Assembly: GCA_024699715.1 (NCBI GenBank)
Contig: JANPRD010000001.1
Coordinates: 1 to 64,000, forward strand
Reading direction: 5' to 3'
DNA: 64,000 nt
Source of the DNA: Candidatus Methanophagales archaeon
GTDB taxonomy: Archaea > Halobacteriota > Syntropharchaeia > Alkanophagales > Methanospirareceae
Below the pieces are notes generated by a model. It saw only the letters and a list, made by a program, of their open reading frames with translations. It was not told where the DNA came from and made no database searches. Position numbers and translations under genes: made by a program. This document shows positions 9,874 through 18,929 of the stretch, piece after piece. Numbering within the stretch: the first letter of the stretch is position 1; each line of letters opens with the position of its first letter.

Positions 9874-10062
9874 TTAAATAATTGACATGCCCATTACCAT
9901 ACTCAAAATATACCCAATATAAGCAAGCAGAAGCAATCTTGCAGCGTAATCCACACCTCCAATCCATCTTAACGCCTTGCTTACTTCCGCTCTGTAGGCT
10001 GCTAATGCTTGCTTCTCTTCAGATGAATGCGAAAGTACCTTTCTGATAGCTGAATACCACTT
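9874..10062 (-). pseudogene. Fragment of a small membrane protein
   Basis: A reading frame of about 62 codons with no start before its last ten residues. It encodes a charged stretch (SHSSEEKQALAAYRAEVSK) followed by a hydrophobic C-terminal segment (RLLLLAYIGYILSMVMGM) and a stop. A TAA lies directly upstream of the open part, so only a C-terminal piece remains, or an upstream frame was lost. Family unknown. The rest of the 9786-10157 gap shows nothing recognisable. Confidence 0.35.
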
Positions 10063-10157
10063 TTAATTTCCTCACTGCAGTACGGATCGTAGTTCCGAAA
10101 GTGCGTCTGCTCGCACAAAGAGAATGATTTCTAGTTTGACTTGTTCGTAAGTTTTAC

Positions 10158-10490
10158 ATGTATCAGAACCTTAGAAAGATTGGGGGCGTGATTGTGATGC
10201 CTGAGGAGAAGGGAGGAAGAGAAGGGAACAAAGGGGAAAAAGTGATTGAGACGACGGATTCATTTGTGGAGAGGTTTGCTGTAGGTGCCGTAGTGACAGT
10301 TGGGAAAGAGAACATTGTAATCGTTGAGTTCCTGAAGCCGGTGTTATCACTCGTAGGAAAAGAAGATGGACGGATAATTGGACACAGAGGGGAGCTAAGA
10401 CCTGACGTGCGTATTTTTCTCCCCTACTCGGTTGCTAAAAGGTTAAGGGATGCGCTCAATGAGCAGATAAAAAGAGTTGAGGAGGGGTAA
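10158..10490 (+). CDS. DUF3467-like small protein
   Basis: Protein of 110 residues with a core running from FVERFAVGAVVTVGKENIVI to RIFLPYSVAKRLRDALNEQI. The order of a beta-rich half then a short helix beginning near a proline resembles DUF3467 proteins, whose role is unknown; the match is by eye and uncertain. ATG 10158 is given; ATG 10197 (MPEEKGG) is an equally good start. It sits 4 bp upstream of the HEPN-like gene on the same strand, so the two form a two-gene unit in an accessory patch between hisS and tmcA. Confidence 0.6.
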   Translation: MYQNLRKIGGVIVMPEEKGGREGNKGEKVIETTDSFVERFAVGAVVTVGKENIVIVEFLKPVLSLVGKEDGRIIGHRGELRPDVRIFLPYSVAKRLRDALNEQIKRVEEG

Positions 10491-10494
10491 AAGA

Positions 10495-11247
10495 ATGATT
10501 ACAATCTATAATCTACAAGCTGTAAGCGCAACTGCTGAGACAAAATTGTTCCTAAGAGATGGCTATCCCAGGTATGATGTGGAAATTAGAGCTGAGATAG
10601 AGGCATCACGAGCATACGAAACTGGACCGGCTATCGGTATAGAAACACTTGAGATTGCAAGAGGAGTGGTGATTGGAGAGCAGAACTTGACACTACTTGC
10701 TCCTCCGCCTCACATGGACGAGCTAAAAAAGGAATATCCGGAGATTGTGGAGCTTCGTGATAAATTGTTGAGGAAGGAGCCTTTCGACAGGAGAGACGAG
10801 TGGAATTTGAAGGAACTCTGTGAGGCTACGGGATGGGACAAAGATGATGTAAAAGAGGAGCTTGCGAATATTGATAAGGATCCCGTTGAGAGAGAGAAGG
10901 TATACGCCGACTTATTCAGCAAATACTACGAGGGGGCGAGAAGATTGAAGGAAGAGGGTGACGATGTGCAGGCAGCTGAGAAGCTCTGGGGTGCAATCAC
11001 CGCACTGGTGAAAGTATATAGTTGCAAGAAGGGAGTGTTCGTAGCGCATTGGGGAAGGGGAAAACTTCATAAATTCGTGGAAGAGAATGTGGAGGAAGCG
11101 TTTAGAGAAAAGTTTTCCGATTTATTAACCTTTGGAGGAGAGCTCCACGAACACTTCTTTGAGAGGCATCTTCCAAGAAGAGAATTTGACAGACGCTGGA
11201 ACCAGTGCATAAGACTCATTGATGAACTTAAAGAACGAGTTAATTGA
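10495..11247 (+). CDS. PaREP1/HEPN-like domain protein
   Basis: Protein of 250 residues. ATG 10495 is chosen over an upstream TTG because GGAGGGG lies just before it. The C-terminal half (about residues 125-250) has the helical pattern of archaeal PaREP1/HEPN-like proteins: YYEGARRLKEEGDDVQAAEK, LWGAITALVKVY and ELHEHFFERHLPRREFD. The N-terminal half (NLQAVSATAETKLFLRDGYP onwards) is not recognised. A clear RNase HEPN signature (R-x4-6-H) is not evident, so catalytic activity cannot be claimed. The partner is the small DUF3467-like protein directly upstream. HEPN proteins often act in toxin-antitoxin or defence roles, which is only suggestive here. Confidence 0.6.
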   Translation: MITIYNLQAVSATAETKLFLRDGYPRYDVEIRAEIEASRAYETGPAIGIETLEIARGVVIGEQNLTLLAPPPHMDELKKEYPEIVELRDKLLRKEPFDRRDEWNLKELCEATGWDKDDVKEELANIDKDPVEREKVYADLFSKYYEGARRLKEEGDDVQAAEKLWGAITALVKVYSCKKGVFVAHWGRGKLHKFVEENVEEAFREKFSDLLTFGGELHEHFFERHLPRREFDRRWNQCIRLIDELKERVN

Positions 11248-11447
11248 TGGGATTGCGCTCGAAGCACATTGGAAGCTCCCCAGTGTTAGCTGCTGTTATC
11301 TCCTTGCTTCGCTCAGCAGCTCCTGCGTCTTCGGGTCGTAGAGGGAGCCCAGCTATGCGGCTAACTTTCGTACCATGGACAGGAGAGTGAATAAACATCT
11401 GCTAAGGTGAAGAGGGAATTTTAAATATTTTGTTCCATTTGTAGTAT
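11248..11447 (+). other. Intergenic stretch, no gene seen
   Basis: Two hundred bases between the HEPN-like gene and the coiled-coil gene. It holds several short complementary runs (for example AGCTCCC near 11272 against GGGAGCC near 11344) that could fold as RNA. It ends in an AT-rich element (TTTTAAATATTTT, about 11410-11423) which is a plausible TATA box for the gene at 11448. No RNA family recognised. Confidence 0.4.
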
Positions 11448-11876
11448 ATGCAAGAAGAGGAGATAGTATTTCAGTTATTGGAGCAAGACAGGAAGGCTCG
11501 CATTGAAAGAATAGTGGAGGAGCGGAAAATAACGACGGAGGATTGCCTTGTTCTCGGCATATTGAGAATACATCGTGAGGTGGGCGGGTTACATGGCGAT
11601 ATAGCGAGTTTGCGTGGGGAAATAGAGCGGATACATAAGCGAATAGACGAATAGATAAGAGAATAGTGAGATAGGTGGGAGAATGATGAAATAGATAGGA
11701 GAGTAGATGAAATAAGTGGGAGAGTAGAGGAGACAAATGATAGAATAGACGAAATGAATAAGAGAATAGATGAGACAAACAGAAGGATAGAGAGCAATTT
11801 CAAGTGGACGATAGGAATGATTCTTGGAACATGGGCGAGTTTATTGGCTATTCTCATCCCCATACTACTTAAATAG
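11448..11876 (+). pseudogene. Coiled-coil protein with C-terminal membrane anchor, interrupted
   Basis: An intact first part of 68 codons (VFQLLEQDRKARIERIVEE, then GGLHGDIASLRGEIERIHKR) ends at TAG 11652. In the same frame TAG 11664 and TGA 11667 follow. The frame then stays open to 11876 with heptad-like repeats (RRVDEISGRVEETNDRIDEM, NKRIDETNRRIESNF) and one membrane helix (TIGMILGTWASLLAILIPIL). The stops vanish if one base is restored at each of three places between 11650 and 11686, which would also restore the repeat register. So an ancestral coiled coil plus tail anchor is likely. Function unknown. Confidence 0.6.
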
Positions 11877-11974
11877 AAAAAGACGCCAGCGAATTCACTA
11901 CTCTCTCACGCTCTTCCTCCCCGCTTTCCTGCGACCACATATTTTTTAGGGCTTTTTGCAGAAGAAATGAGAAA

Positions 11975-14551
11975 ATGAGATTGAGCAGGGAATTGAGTGC
12001 GGAGTTGGAGCGAGCGGCGAAGAATGCGTTGAAAAACAGACACAGATTCATGCTTATGCTCTGCACTTCGCATCTTGAGAGCGATGTGATGAAGTTGGCG
12101 GAGAAATTATACAAAAAGTATGAGAAAATTGTTGAGAAGTTTGAGGAAGAGGTGAGGGGAAGGGAGAAAGAAGAGGGAGAGAAAAAGTCAGAAGGGGCTG
12201 AAAAATCAGAAGAAAAGGAGAAGAAGGAGAATAAGAAAGAGAATAAAGAACTTTTAATTGTTGGGAGAACGAAATTTTTAGACATCGCTTCCGCATATTT
12301 CAAGGGTAAATTTGTGCATTTCGCAGATTCAGAACGATTGCTCGGCGAGACATACGCATCTCTCATTCTTGACCTCACGGAAGGCTTCCACCCGAACGAC
12401 CTCGGAATCATCGTTGAGACGATTGCAGCGGGCGGCATGATTCTTGCGGTTGCACCGCCTCTTGACGCTTGGAGCAGTTTGCGAGGAAAATGGCACGAAG
12501 AGCTTGTGAGCGAGCCTTTCAGCCTCTCGCAAGTCGTTCCGAGATTCTACCGCAGGTTCGCTAAACGAACACTCGCAGCAGAAGGCATCATTATTTACGA
12601 TTTTGATGAGAAAAAATTGGTGAAGAGATATGAGTTTGGAAGAGAGGGGGCAGAAAAGGATGCATCGGAGGCAGAAAAGGGTATATCCGAGGCATTAGAG
12701 GCGCCAAAAGTGGAAATAAAAATACCTGAAGAGCGAAAGATAAAGAAGAAATTGTATAAGTTATGTGCGACGCAGGACCAAGTTGAATTTCTTCGTCTGA
12801 TGGAGCGATTTTTTGAGCGGAAGAAGGCTCGTAAGGCAGTTATTCTCACAGCAGACAGGGGTCGTGGCAAGACAGCGGTGCTTGGCATCGTCACGCCTTT
12901 TCTGATTTCAAGGATGTATGCGGTGCTTAAGCGACCTGTGCGGATAATTCTTGTTGCTCCTTCTCCTGCTGCGGTGCAAACCTTCTTCGTTTTCCTTCGT
13001 AAAGCACTAATTCGCCAAGGAATGCGGAAATTCAAGAGCAAAGAGACCGCAGAAGGTCTCACAACCGTCGTAAGCACGAAATATGCTCGTGTGGAATATG
13101 TGATTCCGAGGCGTGCATTGGTTGAGAAAGAGCTTGCAGACATCATTATTGTGGATGAAGCCGCTGCTATTGATGTTTCCGTCCTCAGAAAAATAACAGA
13201 AGGAAGCACTTATACAATATTCTCATCAACAATTCACGGCTACGAAGGCGCCGGTAGAGGCTTTTCAGTCAGATTTTTGAAGTATCTTGAGGCGGATGCG
13301 GATGTGGAATTGGAGAGAATGCACATGGAAGAGCCTATTCGTTACGGCAAAGGCGACCCGATAGAGAAATGGCTGAACGATGTGCTTCTTTTGGATGCGA
13401 AGCCCGCAGAGTTGAGCGATGAGGACATTCGTGCGGTTTCTTCGGGCGAAATGAAATTTGAGCAGCTGGATAAGGATGCCATTTCTGAGCGGATTTTGCG
13501 TGAATTCTTCGGCATTTATGTGCTTGCTCACTACCGAAATCGCCCTTCTGATGTCGCAATTCTCTTGGATATGCCGAACCATTTCGCTTTTCGTGTCAGC
13601 GTGAACGGCAAAACAATATGTTCGTTGCATATTGCGGTTGAAGGAGGTCTTTCTTCGGAAATGATAGAGAAAATGAAGAGCGGATTCAAGCCAAGAGGTC
13701 AAATGATTCCCGATTTGATGCTTAAGCACTACTGGATGGAGGATTTTCCGAAGTTGAAGGGTGTTCGCATCGTGAGAATTGCAACGCACCCCGCTTTGAT
13801 GCGGCGAGGCATTGGGAGTTTTGCACTCAGAGAGCTGCTGAAATGGGCTTCTTCTTTTGACTGGGTCGGCGCTGGCTTCGGCGTCTCTCCTGAGCTGCTT
13901 CGCTTCTGGCTCCGCAACGGCTTCCTTCCAGCGCACATCACGCCACAACGCAACGAAATCTCCGGAGAGCACACAGTTGTCGTTTTGAAGGCGTCAAATT
14001 TTGATTTGGAGGCGGTGAATGCGGAGTTCGTCAGGCGTCTCGTAGAATATCTCTGCGATGAGTTGCGGGATTTGGAGACGGAGACCGCACTGGGTCTTAT
14101 TCGGAGCATTAAGCGTAAAGGAGCGCCGAAAATCTCACTCGGAAATGTTGAGCGGTGCAGAATGCAGAAATATCTTGAGGGTTTCAGCGCTTACGAATAC
14201 ATCGCAGACATTGCGAGACCGCTCGTAAAGGCTTTCTACTGCGCAGGAGGAAGTATTGACATTGACGAGCGAGATGAGCGTGTGCTCGTTGCGAAGTGCT
14301 TGCAACTCAAGTCCTGGCGGGAAATTGAGGAGGAAGAGACTGCGAGACACGCACACTGCAGAAAAAGAGGTGCGAGCGGCCACAGGGACAGACCGAAGCA
14401 AGAAAGGGGCAGAAAAGGCGGAGGAAGCGAGCAGGAGCGGAAGGAAGGAAAGAGCAGTGGCAACGCAAGGAATGTGGCGGAGATGTTGAGGGATGCTCTC
14501 CGCTCGGTTTGGAATTGGTATGAAAGCGAGGGATGCGAAAAGGGAAATTAG
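11975..14551 (+). CDS. tmcA: tRNA(Met) cytidine acetyltransferase TmcA
   Basis: Makes N4-acetylcytidine in RNA using acetyl-CoA and ATP. The RNA-helicase-like module has Walker A TADRGRGKTAVLG at about residues 292-304, the Walker B region ADIIIVDEAAAIDVSVL and IFSSTIHGYEGAGRGFSVRF. The GNAT module follows, with RIVRIATHPALMRRGIGSFA and GFGVSPELLRFWLRNGF. At 858 residues it is longer than usual for two reasons: a Lys/Glu-rich insert at about residues 58-92 and a charged, simple-sequence C-terminal extension after about 770. Both look disordered. Start ATG 11975. Confidence 0.94.
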   Translation: MRLSRELSAELERAAKNALKNRHRFMLMLCTSHLESDVMKLAEKLYKKYEKIVEKFEEEVRGREKEEGEKKSEGAEKSEEKEKKENKKENKELLIVGRTKFLDIASAYFKGKFVHFADSERLLGETYASLILDLTEGFHPNDLGIIVETIAAGGMILAVAPPLDAWSSLRGKWHEELVSEPFSLSQVVPRFYRRFAKRTLAAEGIIIYDFDEKKLVKRYEFGREGAEKDASEAEKGISEALEAPKVEIKIPEERKIKKKLYKLCATQDQVEFLRLMERFFERKKARKAVILTADRGRGKTAVLGIVTPFLISRMYAVLKRPVRIILVAPSPAAVQTFFVFLRKALIRQGMRKFKSKETAEGLTTVVSTKYARVEYVIPRRALVEKELADIIIVDEAAAIDVSVLRKITEGSTYTIFSSTIHGYEGAGRGFSVRFLKYLEADADVELERMHMEEPIRYGKGDPIEKWLNDVLLLDAKPAELSDEDIRAVSSGEMKFEQLDKDAISERILREFFGIYVLAHYRNRPSDVAILLDMPNHFAFRVSVNGKTICSLHIAVEGGLSSEMIEKMKSGFKPRGQMIPDLMLKHYWMEDFPKLKGVRIVRIATHPALMRRGIGSFALRELLKWASSFDWVGAGFGVSPELLRFWLRNGFLPAHITPQRNEISGEHTVVVLKASNFDLEAVNAEFVRRLVEYLCDELRDLETETALGLIRSIKRKGAPKISLGNVERCRMQKYLEGFSAYEYIADIARPLVKAFYCAGGSIDIDERDERVLVAKCLQLKSWREIEEEETARHAHCRKRGASGHRDRPKQERGRKGGGSEQERKEGKSSGNARNVAEMLRDALRSVWNWYESEGCEKGN

Positions 14552-14678
14552 GGCTTTCCGAAAGGTCGAGTAGAGGAGGACAGAGGAGAAAAGAAAGAAG
14601 AAAAGCTGAAGCGGAGGAGGGCTGTGTTTGATATAAGAGGAGGCAAGAAGGCAAGGAGAAAGAGGAAAGGAAAAGGTG

Positions 14679-15926
14679 ATGAAAACGGCGGAGGCAGAAG
14701 GCATTCCCGAGTTGAACATCGGCATGGTAGGTCATGTTGACCACGGCAAGACGACACTCGTCAAAGCTCTCTCAGGTGTCTGGACGGACAGGCACAGCGA
14801 GGAGATTAAGCGAGGCATTTCCATCCGCTTAGGCTACGCAGATGCGACATTCCGAAGATGTCCGAACTGCGAGCCACCTGAATGCTTCACCGTGCGTGAG
14901 AAGTGCGAGCACTGCCACTCACTCACAAATGTCCTTCGCACCGTTTCCTTCGTTGACTCGCCCGGGCATGAAACGCTCATGGCAGTTATGCTAAGCGGCG
15001 CAGCAATCATGGACGGTGCTGTCCTGCTCATCGCAGCATCAGAGCCTTGTCCGCAACCTCAAACGGAAGAGCATTTAATCGCCCTCCAGATGCGTGGCAT
15101 TAAGAACATAGTAATCGCTCAAAACAAGATTGACATCGTAACGAAGGAGCAAGCCCTCTCAAACTATGAGCAGATTTGCGATTTTGTTGAGGGAACAATC
15201 GCAGAGAACGCACCAATTATCCCAATTTCAGCACAAAGAAACATAAATATAGATGCTCTTATTCAAGCGATTGAGGAAAACATACCAACGCCTGAGCGAG
15301 ATTTGAGCAAGACGCCTCGCATGTTCGTCGCTCGCTCTTTTGATGTGAATAAGCCCGGGACTCCCATCAGAAACCTGCGAGGTGGCGTGATTGGAGGCTC
15401 TGTCATTCAGGGAAAATTCAAAGTTGGCGATGAAATTGAGATAAGACCGGGCATTCTTGTGAGGAAAAGTGCAAAGAAGGCGGGCGAGTGGACGCCACTA
15501 CTCACCGAAATCACTTCAATAATGACAGCGGGGAAGCAAGTGAAAGAGGCAACACCCGGAGGATTAGTCGGAATCGGCACTAAGTTGGACCCTGCGCTGA
15601 CGAAGGGAGATGCATTAATTGGGCAACTCGTCGGTAAGCCAGACACGCTACCACCGACGCTTCATCGCATTAATTTTGAGGTTCAACTGCTTGAGCGAGT
15701 CGTCGGAATATCGGAGAAGATGCGTGTTGAACCCATTAAAACGGGTGAGATGCTCATGCTCAGCGTCGGCACCGCTACCACGCTCGGCGTCGTTGAACAT
15801 GCCTCAAAAGACACCGTTGAGGCGAGATTGAGCAGACCTGTGTGTGCGGAAGTGGGCGACACTCTCGCAATCAGCCGAAGAATTGGTGCAAGATGGCACC
15901 TCATCGGCTCAGGAAATTTGAAATGA
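14679..15926 (+). CDS. eif2g: Translation initiation factor aIF2 gamma
   Basis: GTPase subunit that carries initiator Met-tRNA to the small ribosomal subunit. G1 is [18 protein letters not shown]3 is [19 protein letters not shown]4 is AQNKID. The Cys pairs [12 protein letters not shown] and CEHCHS form the gamma-specific zinc knuckle. The C-terminal beta-barrels include [20 protein letters not shown] and end in [13 protein letters not shown]. An in-frame GTG at 14676 precedes ATG 14679; ATG is chosen. It follows tmcA on the same strand after a purine-rich 125-bp gap. Confidence 0.95.
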   Translation: MKTAEAEGIPELNIGMVGHVDHGKTTLVKALSGVWTDRHSEEIKRGISIRLGYADATFRRCPNCEPPECFTVREKCEHCHSLTNVLRTVSFVDSPGHETLMAVMLSGAAIMDGAVLLIAASEPCPQPQTEEHLIALQMRGIKNIVIAQNKIDIVTKEQALSNYEQICDFVEGTIAENAPIIPISAQRNINIDALIQAIEENIPTPERDLSKTPRMFVARSFDVNKPGTPIRNLRGGVIGGSVIQGKFKVGDEIEIRPGILVRKSAKKAGEWTPLLTEITSIMTAGKQVKEATPGGLVGIGTKLDPALTKGDALIGQLVGKPDTLPPTLHRINFEVQLLERVVGISEKMRVEPIKTGEMLMLSVGTATTLGVVEHASKDTVEARLSRPVCAEVGDTLAISRRIGARWHLIGSGNLK

Positions 15927-16078
15927 AGCTCACAGTATGAGGACTGATTATTATGCGTGTGTTGTTGCGTGTGTGAGCATGTGTGAGTGTGTTGTGCGAG
16001 CAGTGAAAGGAGAAGGAGGATAGAATAGAAATGAAGGGTGAGCGGAAATGAAGAGTGAGCGTGAGAATGGTTCTACAA

Positions 16079-16549
16079 TTATAATAACCTGCCGTGCTTG
16101 TCAATTTCCCCTCTTTTTATCCTTGTTGACGAAATTAATTTGCCATCTTCAGCCTTCACATGCGGAACGCACACTATTTCTATCGGCTTCTTTCCCTTTT
16201 TCGCCCTCAATTCATTTATCTTTACGGCAACTTCGTAAGTTTCAGGCGAAATCACAATGAAATCAAAATCTTCTTCAAGCGTAGTCCCATATCTGTCGTT
16301 CAATTCAACAATTTCAACATCAACACCGAACCTCTTACGCATGAACTGCCGAAGGTTTTCCGCCCTCGCCCTGAATGAGAGGACGACACGCTCCCTGTTC
16401 TTGCGAGCAAAATCGTCAGATGTGATGCCGACGACAATTCTACCATCGCTTCCGCTCAACTCGTAAGCCTTCTCAAGCAGCTTCTTATGCCCTTCGTGGA
16501 GCGGGTCAAATGTCCCTCCAATAGCAACTCTCTTCCCTGCGCTACGCAT
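16079..16549 (-). CDS. coaD: Archaeal phosphopantetheine adenylyltransferase
   Basis: Nucleotidyltransferase of coenzyme A synthesis: 4'-phosphopantetheine plus ATP gives dephospho-CoA. The hallmark GGTFDPLHEGHKKLLEKAYE contains the HxGH motif at about residues 22-25. The second motif region is KGKKPIEIVCVPHV followed by ISSTRIKRGEID (the ISSTRI variant of the family signature). Length of 156 residues fits the archaeal type. It lies 3 bp downstream of the UbiA-type gene on the same strand, so the pair is likely one transcript. Confidence 0.93.
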   Translation of the reverse strand: MRSAGKRVAIGGTFDPLHEGHKKLLEKAYELSGSDGRIVVGITSDDFARKNRERVVLSFRARAENLRQFMRKRFGVDVEIVELNDRYGTTLEEDFDFIVISPETYEVAVKINELRAKKGKKPIEIVCVPHVKAEDGKLISSTRIKRGEIDKHGRLL

Positions 16550-16552
16550 CTC

Positions 16553-17530
16553 TCATCCTAAACCTCCCCACAAAAAAGCACAGAGGAATGCGAGAAGACC
16601 GAAGGCGAGAGCGAGAAGCGTCTCCTTACGACAGCTCTCCAACTCAAGACGCCACATTTGCCCCTCATTCGCATGCATTCTGCCATGAATCGCATACAAA
16701 CGCACACAAACATGCAAGAAAAGGGCATCTGCAACAGAAATAGGGATGAAATATGCTGGATTAAGGAACAGGAGAGAATTTTTGAGTGCAAGTGGAAGAA
16801 TGCTGAGTGCAACAGCGAGGGAATAAAAAGCAACAGAGACCTTTATCGCACTTTTCACGCCGTAGTGGCGGGCAATACTTCTGATGTTGCGAGCAGCGTC
16901 GCCCTCAAAGTCCTGAATTCCCTTCATTACCTCTCTGCCGAAGCCTGCGAAGAATGCGAGTGCAGCGGCGAGAATTGTTGCGAGGCTCAAGCGTCCAACG
17001 AGCAGACCGCCGAAAACGAAGGGCGCAGACATCGTGAATGCGATGTAAATGTTTCCTGCGATGCCCGTTTCTTTGAGCTTCAAGTCGTAAGCGATGCCGA
17101 GAAATGCGAGAGCGGAGGCGAATGCGAATGCTGCTGCGTTCAAAAGCGAGGCGAGTGCGACACCGAGAGCGAGTGCAACGACCGAAACTGCGAGTGCCGA
17201 ACTCCTTTTTAATGCTCCTCGCACAAGCGGTCTGTCAGTCCTGCGGTTCAGAATGTCAACCTCAAAATCGCAGTAGTCGTTCAGGGCGAAAGAACCCGCC
17301 TCAACGAGGAGTGCAACGAGCGCACCGAGAAGGATGCGAGTGTCTGCGAGAAGCGTTAGTGTGCGAGCATCATCAGCAGAAAGAATGACGCCGAGAACGA
17401 CGCCGACGCCATACATTATGCCGTGTTCAAGGCGAGTAAGTTGCCAAAGTGCGACCACCTTCGCACTCAAATTGTGCAATCCACTCCTCCACCCTCCCGC
17501 CTCTTTTTGCTCCTCTTTCTTTTCATCCAT
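16553..17530 (-). CDS. UbiA-family prenyltransferase
   Basis: Integral membrane prenyltransferase of 325 residues with eight to nine membrane helices. The first aspartate motif is NDYCDFEVDILNRRTDRPLV at about residues 90-110; the second is KGIQDFEGDAARNIRSIA. In archaea the commonest member is digeranylgeranylglyceryl phosphate synthase of ether-lipid synthesis, and this gene could be that enzyme. The RTDRPL form also fits other UbiA enzymes, so the substrate is left open. Start ATG 17530. It is followed directly by coaD. Confidence 0.82.
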   Translation of the reverse strand: MDEKKEEQKEAGGWRSGLHNLSAKVVALWQLTRLEHGIMYGVGVVLGVILSADDARTLTLLADTRILLGALVALLVEAGSFALNDYCDFEVDILNRRTDRPLVRGALKRSSALAVSVVALALGVALASLLNAAAFAFASALAFLGIAYDLKLKETGIAGNIYIAFTMSAPFVFGGLLVGRLSLATILAAALAFFAGFGREVMKGIQDFEGDAARNIRSIARHYGVKSAIKVSVAFYSLAVALSILPLALKNSLLFLNPAYFIPISVADALFLHVCVRLYAIHGRMHANEGQMWRLELESCRKETLLALAFGLLAFLCAFLWGGLG

Positions 17531-17850
17531 TTTTACTCTCGCTCAGTTATTGCGGGGATTTTAAATTTCCCGAAAAAGCGGGCATTTCTGGTGACGATGT
17601 GTAATATTGTGCCAAAAGAAATACTAATGAAAGGAAATTTTTCAGAGGGAGTTGCTGCATGATACAAATCTTCATTGCTCGCTGAGCGTGGGGCGGTGCG
17701 GTAGAAGCCTTCTCTGAGCCGATGTCCGTAAGAAAGAGCCTCCGGGTAAGTTCAGATAGAGGAAATGTGAACCTCCATGAATAATGCCAAAGTGTTAGAA
17801 TGAGGTCACCACGCCTCTCTCTCACTGCTCTCTGCACCTGAGATACTTTT
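17531..17850 (+). other. Intergenic stretch, no gene seen
   Basis: About 320 bases between two minus-strand genes. No frame here has codon use or homology typical of this genome. The region has several GC-rich complementary runs around 17690-17800 and could hold a structured RNA or a decayed gene, but none is recognised. AT-rich bases near 17560-17575 may be the promoter of the UbiA/coaD unit. Confidence 0.4.
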
Positions 17851-18399
17851 TCATTTGAAATACCACTGTTTGTTGAGCATAGGGATTAGAGCCATGAGGA
17901 CGCACATTTCCGTGATTTCCCTGCGGTTCGTGAGGTTCTTGCTCAGAAATCCGACTGCACCCGCCTTCTCTCCTATATTTTTCTCGCCCGTGAGAGCCTC
18001 AAAAGCCCGCTCAATCTCCACTCCTTCACGAAGAACCCGCTCAATCACCGCAGGAGGATGCTCAAATCCGGGACCGCAGCCGAGCGAAATTCTCCCCTCG
18101 CTGTCGGCGATTGCACACCACTGCACATCCACGAAACCTGTTCTGAGGAATTTTGCTTTCGGCATGCTGAAAAGACCCGCCTCTATTCCGACGCCGAAAT
18201 CCGCAGGGCAACGCCTCAAAGCCTCTTTCGCCCTGTTCACCGCACCTCTCACAGTATCCTCGTTGAAAGGCTGCGGAGGAACGCCAGAATTGACTTTCAC
18301 AGCAAAAACATTCACAGCACTGAAAATGCGTGAGAATACCGCTCTAACGGCTGCGACCTTCACGGGATTCTCAGAGCCTACCGCTACAACAAGCACCAT
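17851..18399 (-). CDS. Inosine/xanthosine triphosphatase (YjjX/DUF84 family)
   Basis: House-cleaning NTPase that removes damaged purine nucleotides such as ITP and XTP. Recognised by VVAVGSENPVKVAAVRAVF at the N-terminus, SGVPPQPFNEDTVRGAVNRA, then FGVGIEAGLF and the acidic region ending GEKAGAVGFLSKNLTNRR. Length of 182 residues is typical. Start is ATG 18399. Divergent from atpK. Confidence 0.9.
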   Translation of the reverse strand: MVLVVAVGSENPVKVAAVRAVFSRIFSAVNVFAVKVNSGVPPQPFNEDTVRGAVNRAKEALRRCPADFGVGIEAGLFSMPKAKFLRTGFVDVQWCAIADSEGRISLGCGPGFEHPPAVIERVLREGVEIERAFEALTGEKNIGEKAGAVGFLSKNLTNRREITEMCVLMALIPMLNKQWYFK

Positions 18400-18437
18400 C
18401 CTTTAGTTTACCACGCAGCAGCATGAAAAACGCTATT

Positions 18438-18446
18438 CTTTAAATA
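18438..18446 (+). promoter_or_regulatory. TATA box for atpK
   Basis: CTTTAAATA in an otherwise mixed sequence. Its centre is about 17 bp before ATG 18459 and 32 bp before ATG 18474. The normal 25-27 bp to a transcript start favours initiation at the second ATG. Confidence 0.5.
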
Positions 18447-18458
18447 GAGTTTAAGAAT

Positions 18459-18803
18459 ATGCGGGAAGGGGTGATGCGAGTGAGGAAGAGGGTTTTTGCT
18501 GCTGTGCTGGCTCTTTCGCTTCTTGCACTCCTCACTGCTGCCTCAACGGTAGTAGCGGAAGAGGGTGCGGAAGAAGCGGCGGCTACTGCGAACGGATGGA
18601 TAGCAATCGCAGCAGGAATTGCGATGGCAGGCTCGGCTCTCGCTGCGGGAATGGCAATCGCCTCAACGGGAACGGCGGCGACAGGTGCGACAGCAGAGAA
18701 GCCAGAGGTGTTCGGTCGTGTTTTGATATTTGTTGCTCTCGCTGAAGCTCTCGCCATATACGGCCTGCTCATCGCTTTCATGCTCTGGACAAAGATAGCA
18801 TAG
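18459..18803 (+). CDS. atpK: A-type ATP synthase K (proteolipid) subunit
   Basis: Membrane rotor-ring subunit of the A-type ATPase. An N-terminal hydrophobic segment ending TAASTVVAEEGAEEA looks like a cleavable signal peptide, as in some methanogen K subunits. One hairpin follows: a Gly/Ala-rich helix (WIAIAAGIAMAGSALAAGMA) and a second helix with the ion-binding Glu in VALAEALAIYGLLIAFML. The gene stands alone: none of the other ATPase subunits is adjacent, whereas most archaea keep it in an atp operon. ATG 18474 (MRVRKRVF) is an alternative start and fits the TATA position better. Confidence 0.88.
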   Translation: MREGVMRVRKRVFAAVLALSLLALLTAASTVVAEEGAEEAAATANGWIAIAAGIAMAGSALAAGMAIASTGTAATGATAEKPEVFGRVLIFVALAEALAIYGLLIAFMLWTKIA

Positions 18804-18901
18804 GCATCTACCAACTTTACACTCTTTGTTTAATTTCATTTTTCCCCTCTATTTTTCTTTCATATATGCATGTATAGGTGTCACAAGTGCCAAAATCATA
18901 A

Positions 18902-18909
18902 ATTTTATA
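18902..18909 (+). promoter_or_regulatory. TATA box implying a leaderless 43-residue gene
   Basis: ATTTTATAT lies about 25 bp before ATG 18930. Transcription would begin at or next to that ATG, which decides the start of the following small gene. Confidence 0.45.
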
Positions 18910-18929
18910 TTGTGAATTTTCTGGACTTG

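Noticed and set aside
11268-11360. IS200/605-type terminal sequence or guide RNA
   Set aside because: Some complementary runs are present but no TnpA/TnpB gene or recognisable end sequence is near.
11640-11670. Pyrrolysine readthrough of the TAG codons in the coiled-coil gene
   Set aside because: A TGA follows directly after the second TAG in the same frame, so TAG decoding alone cannot restore the protein; base restoration explains all three stops.
12054-12296. Frames opposite tmcA low-complexity insert
   Set aside because: Shadows of the Lys/Glu-rich segment, read in reverse as Ser/Phe/Leu.
16658-17212. Cys/Glu-rich frame opposite the UbiA gene
   Set aside because: Antisense shadow; the cysteines arise from GCA-type Ala codons read in reverse.
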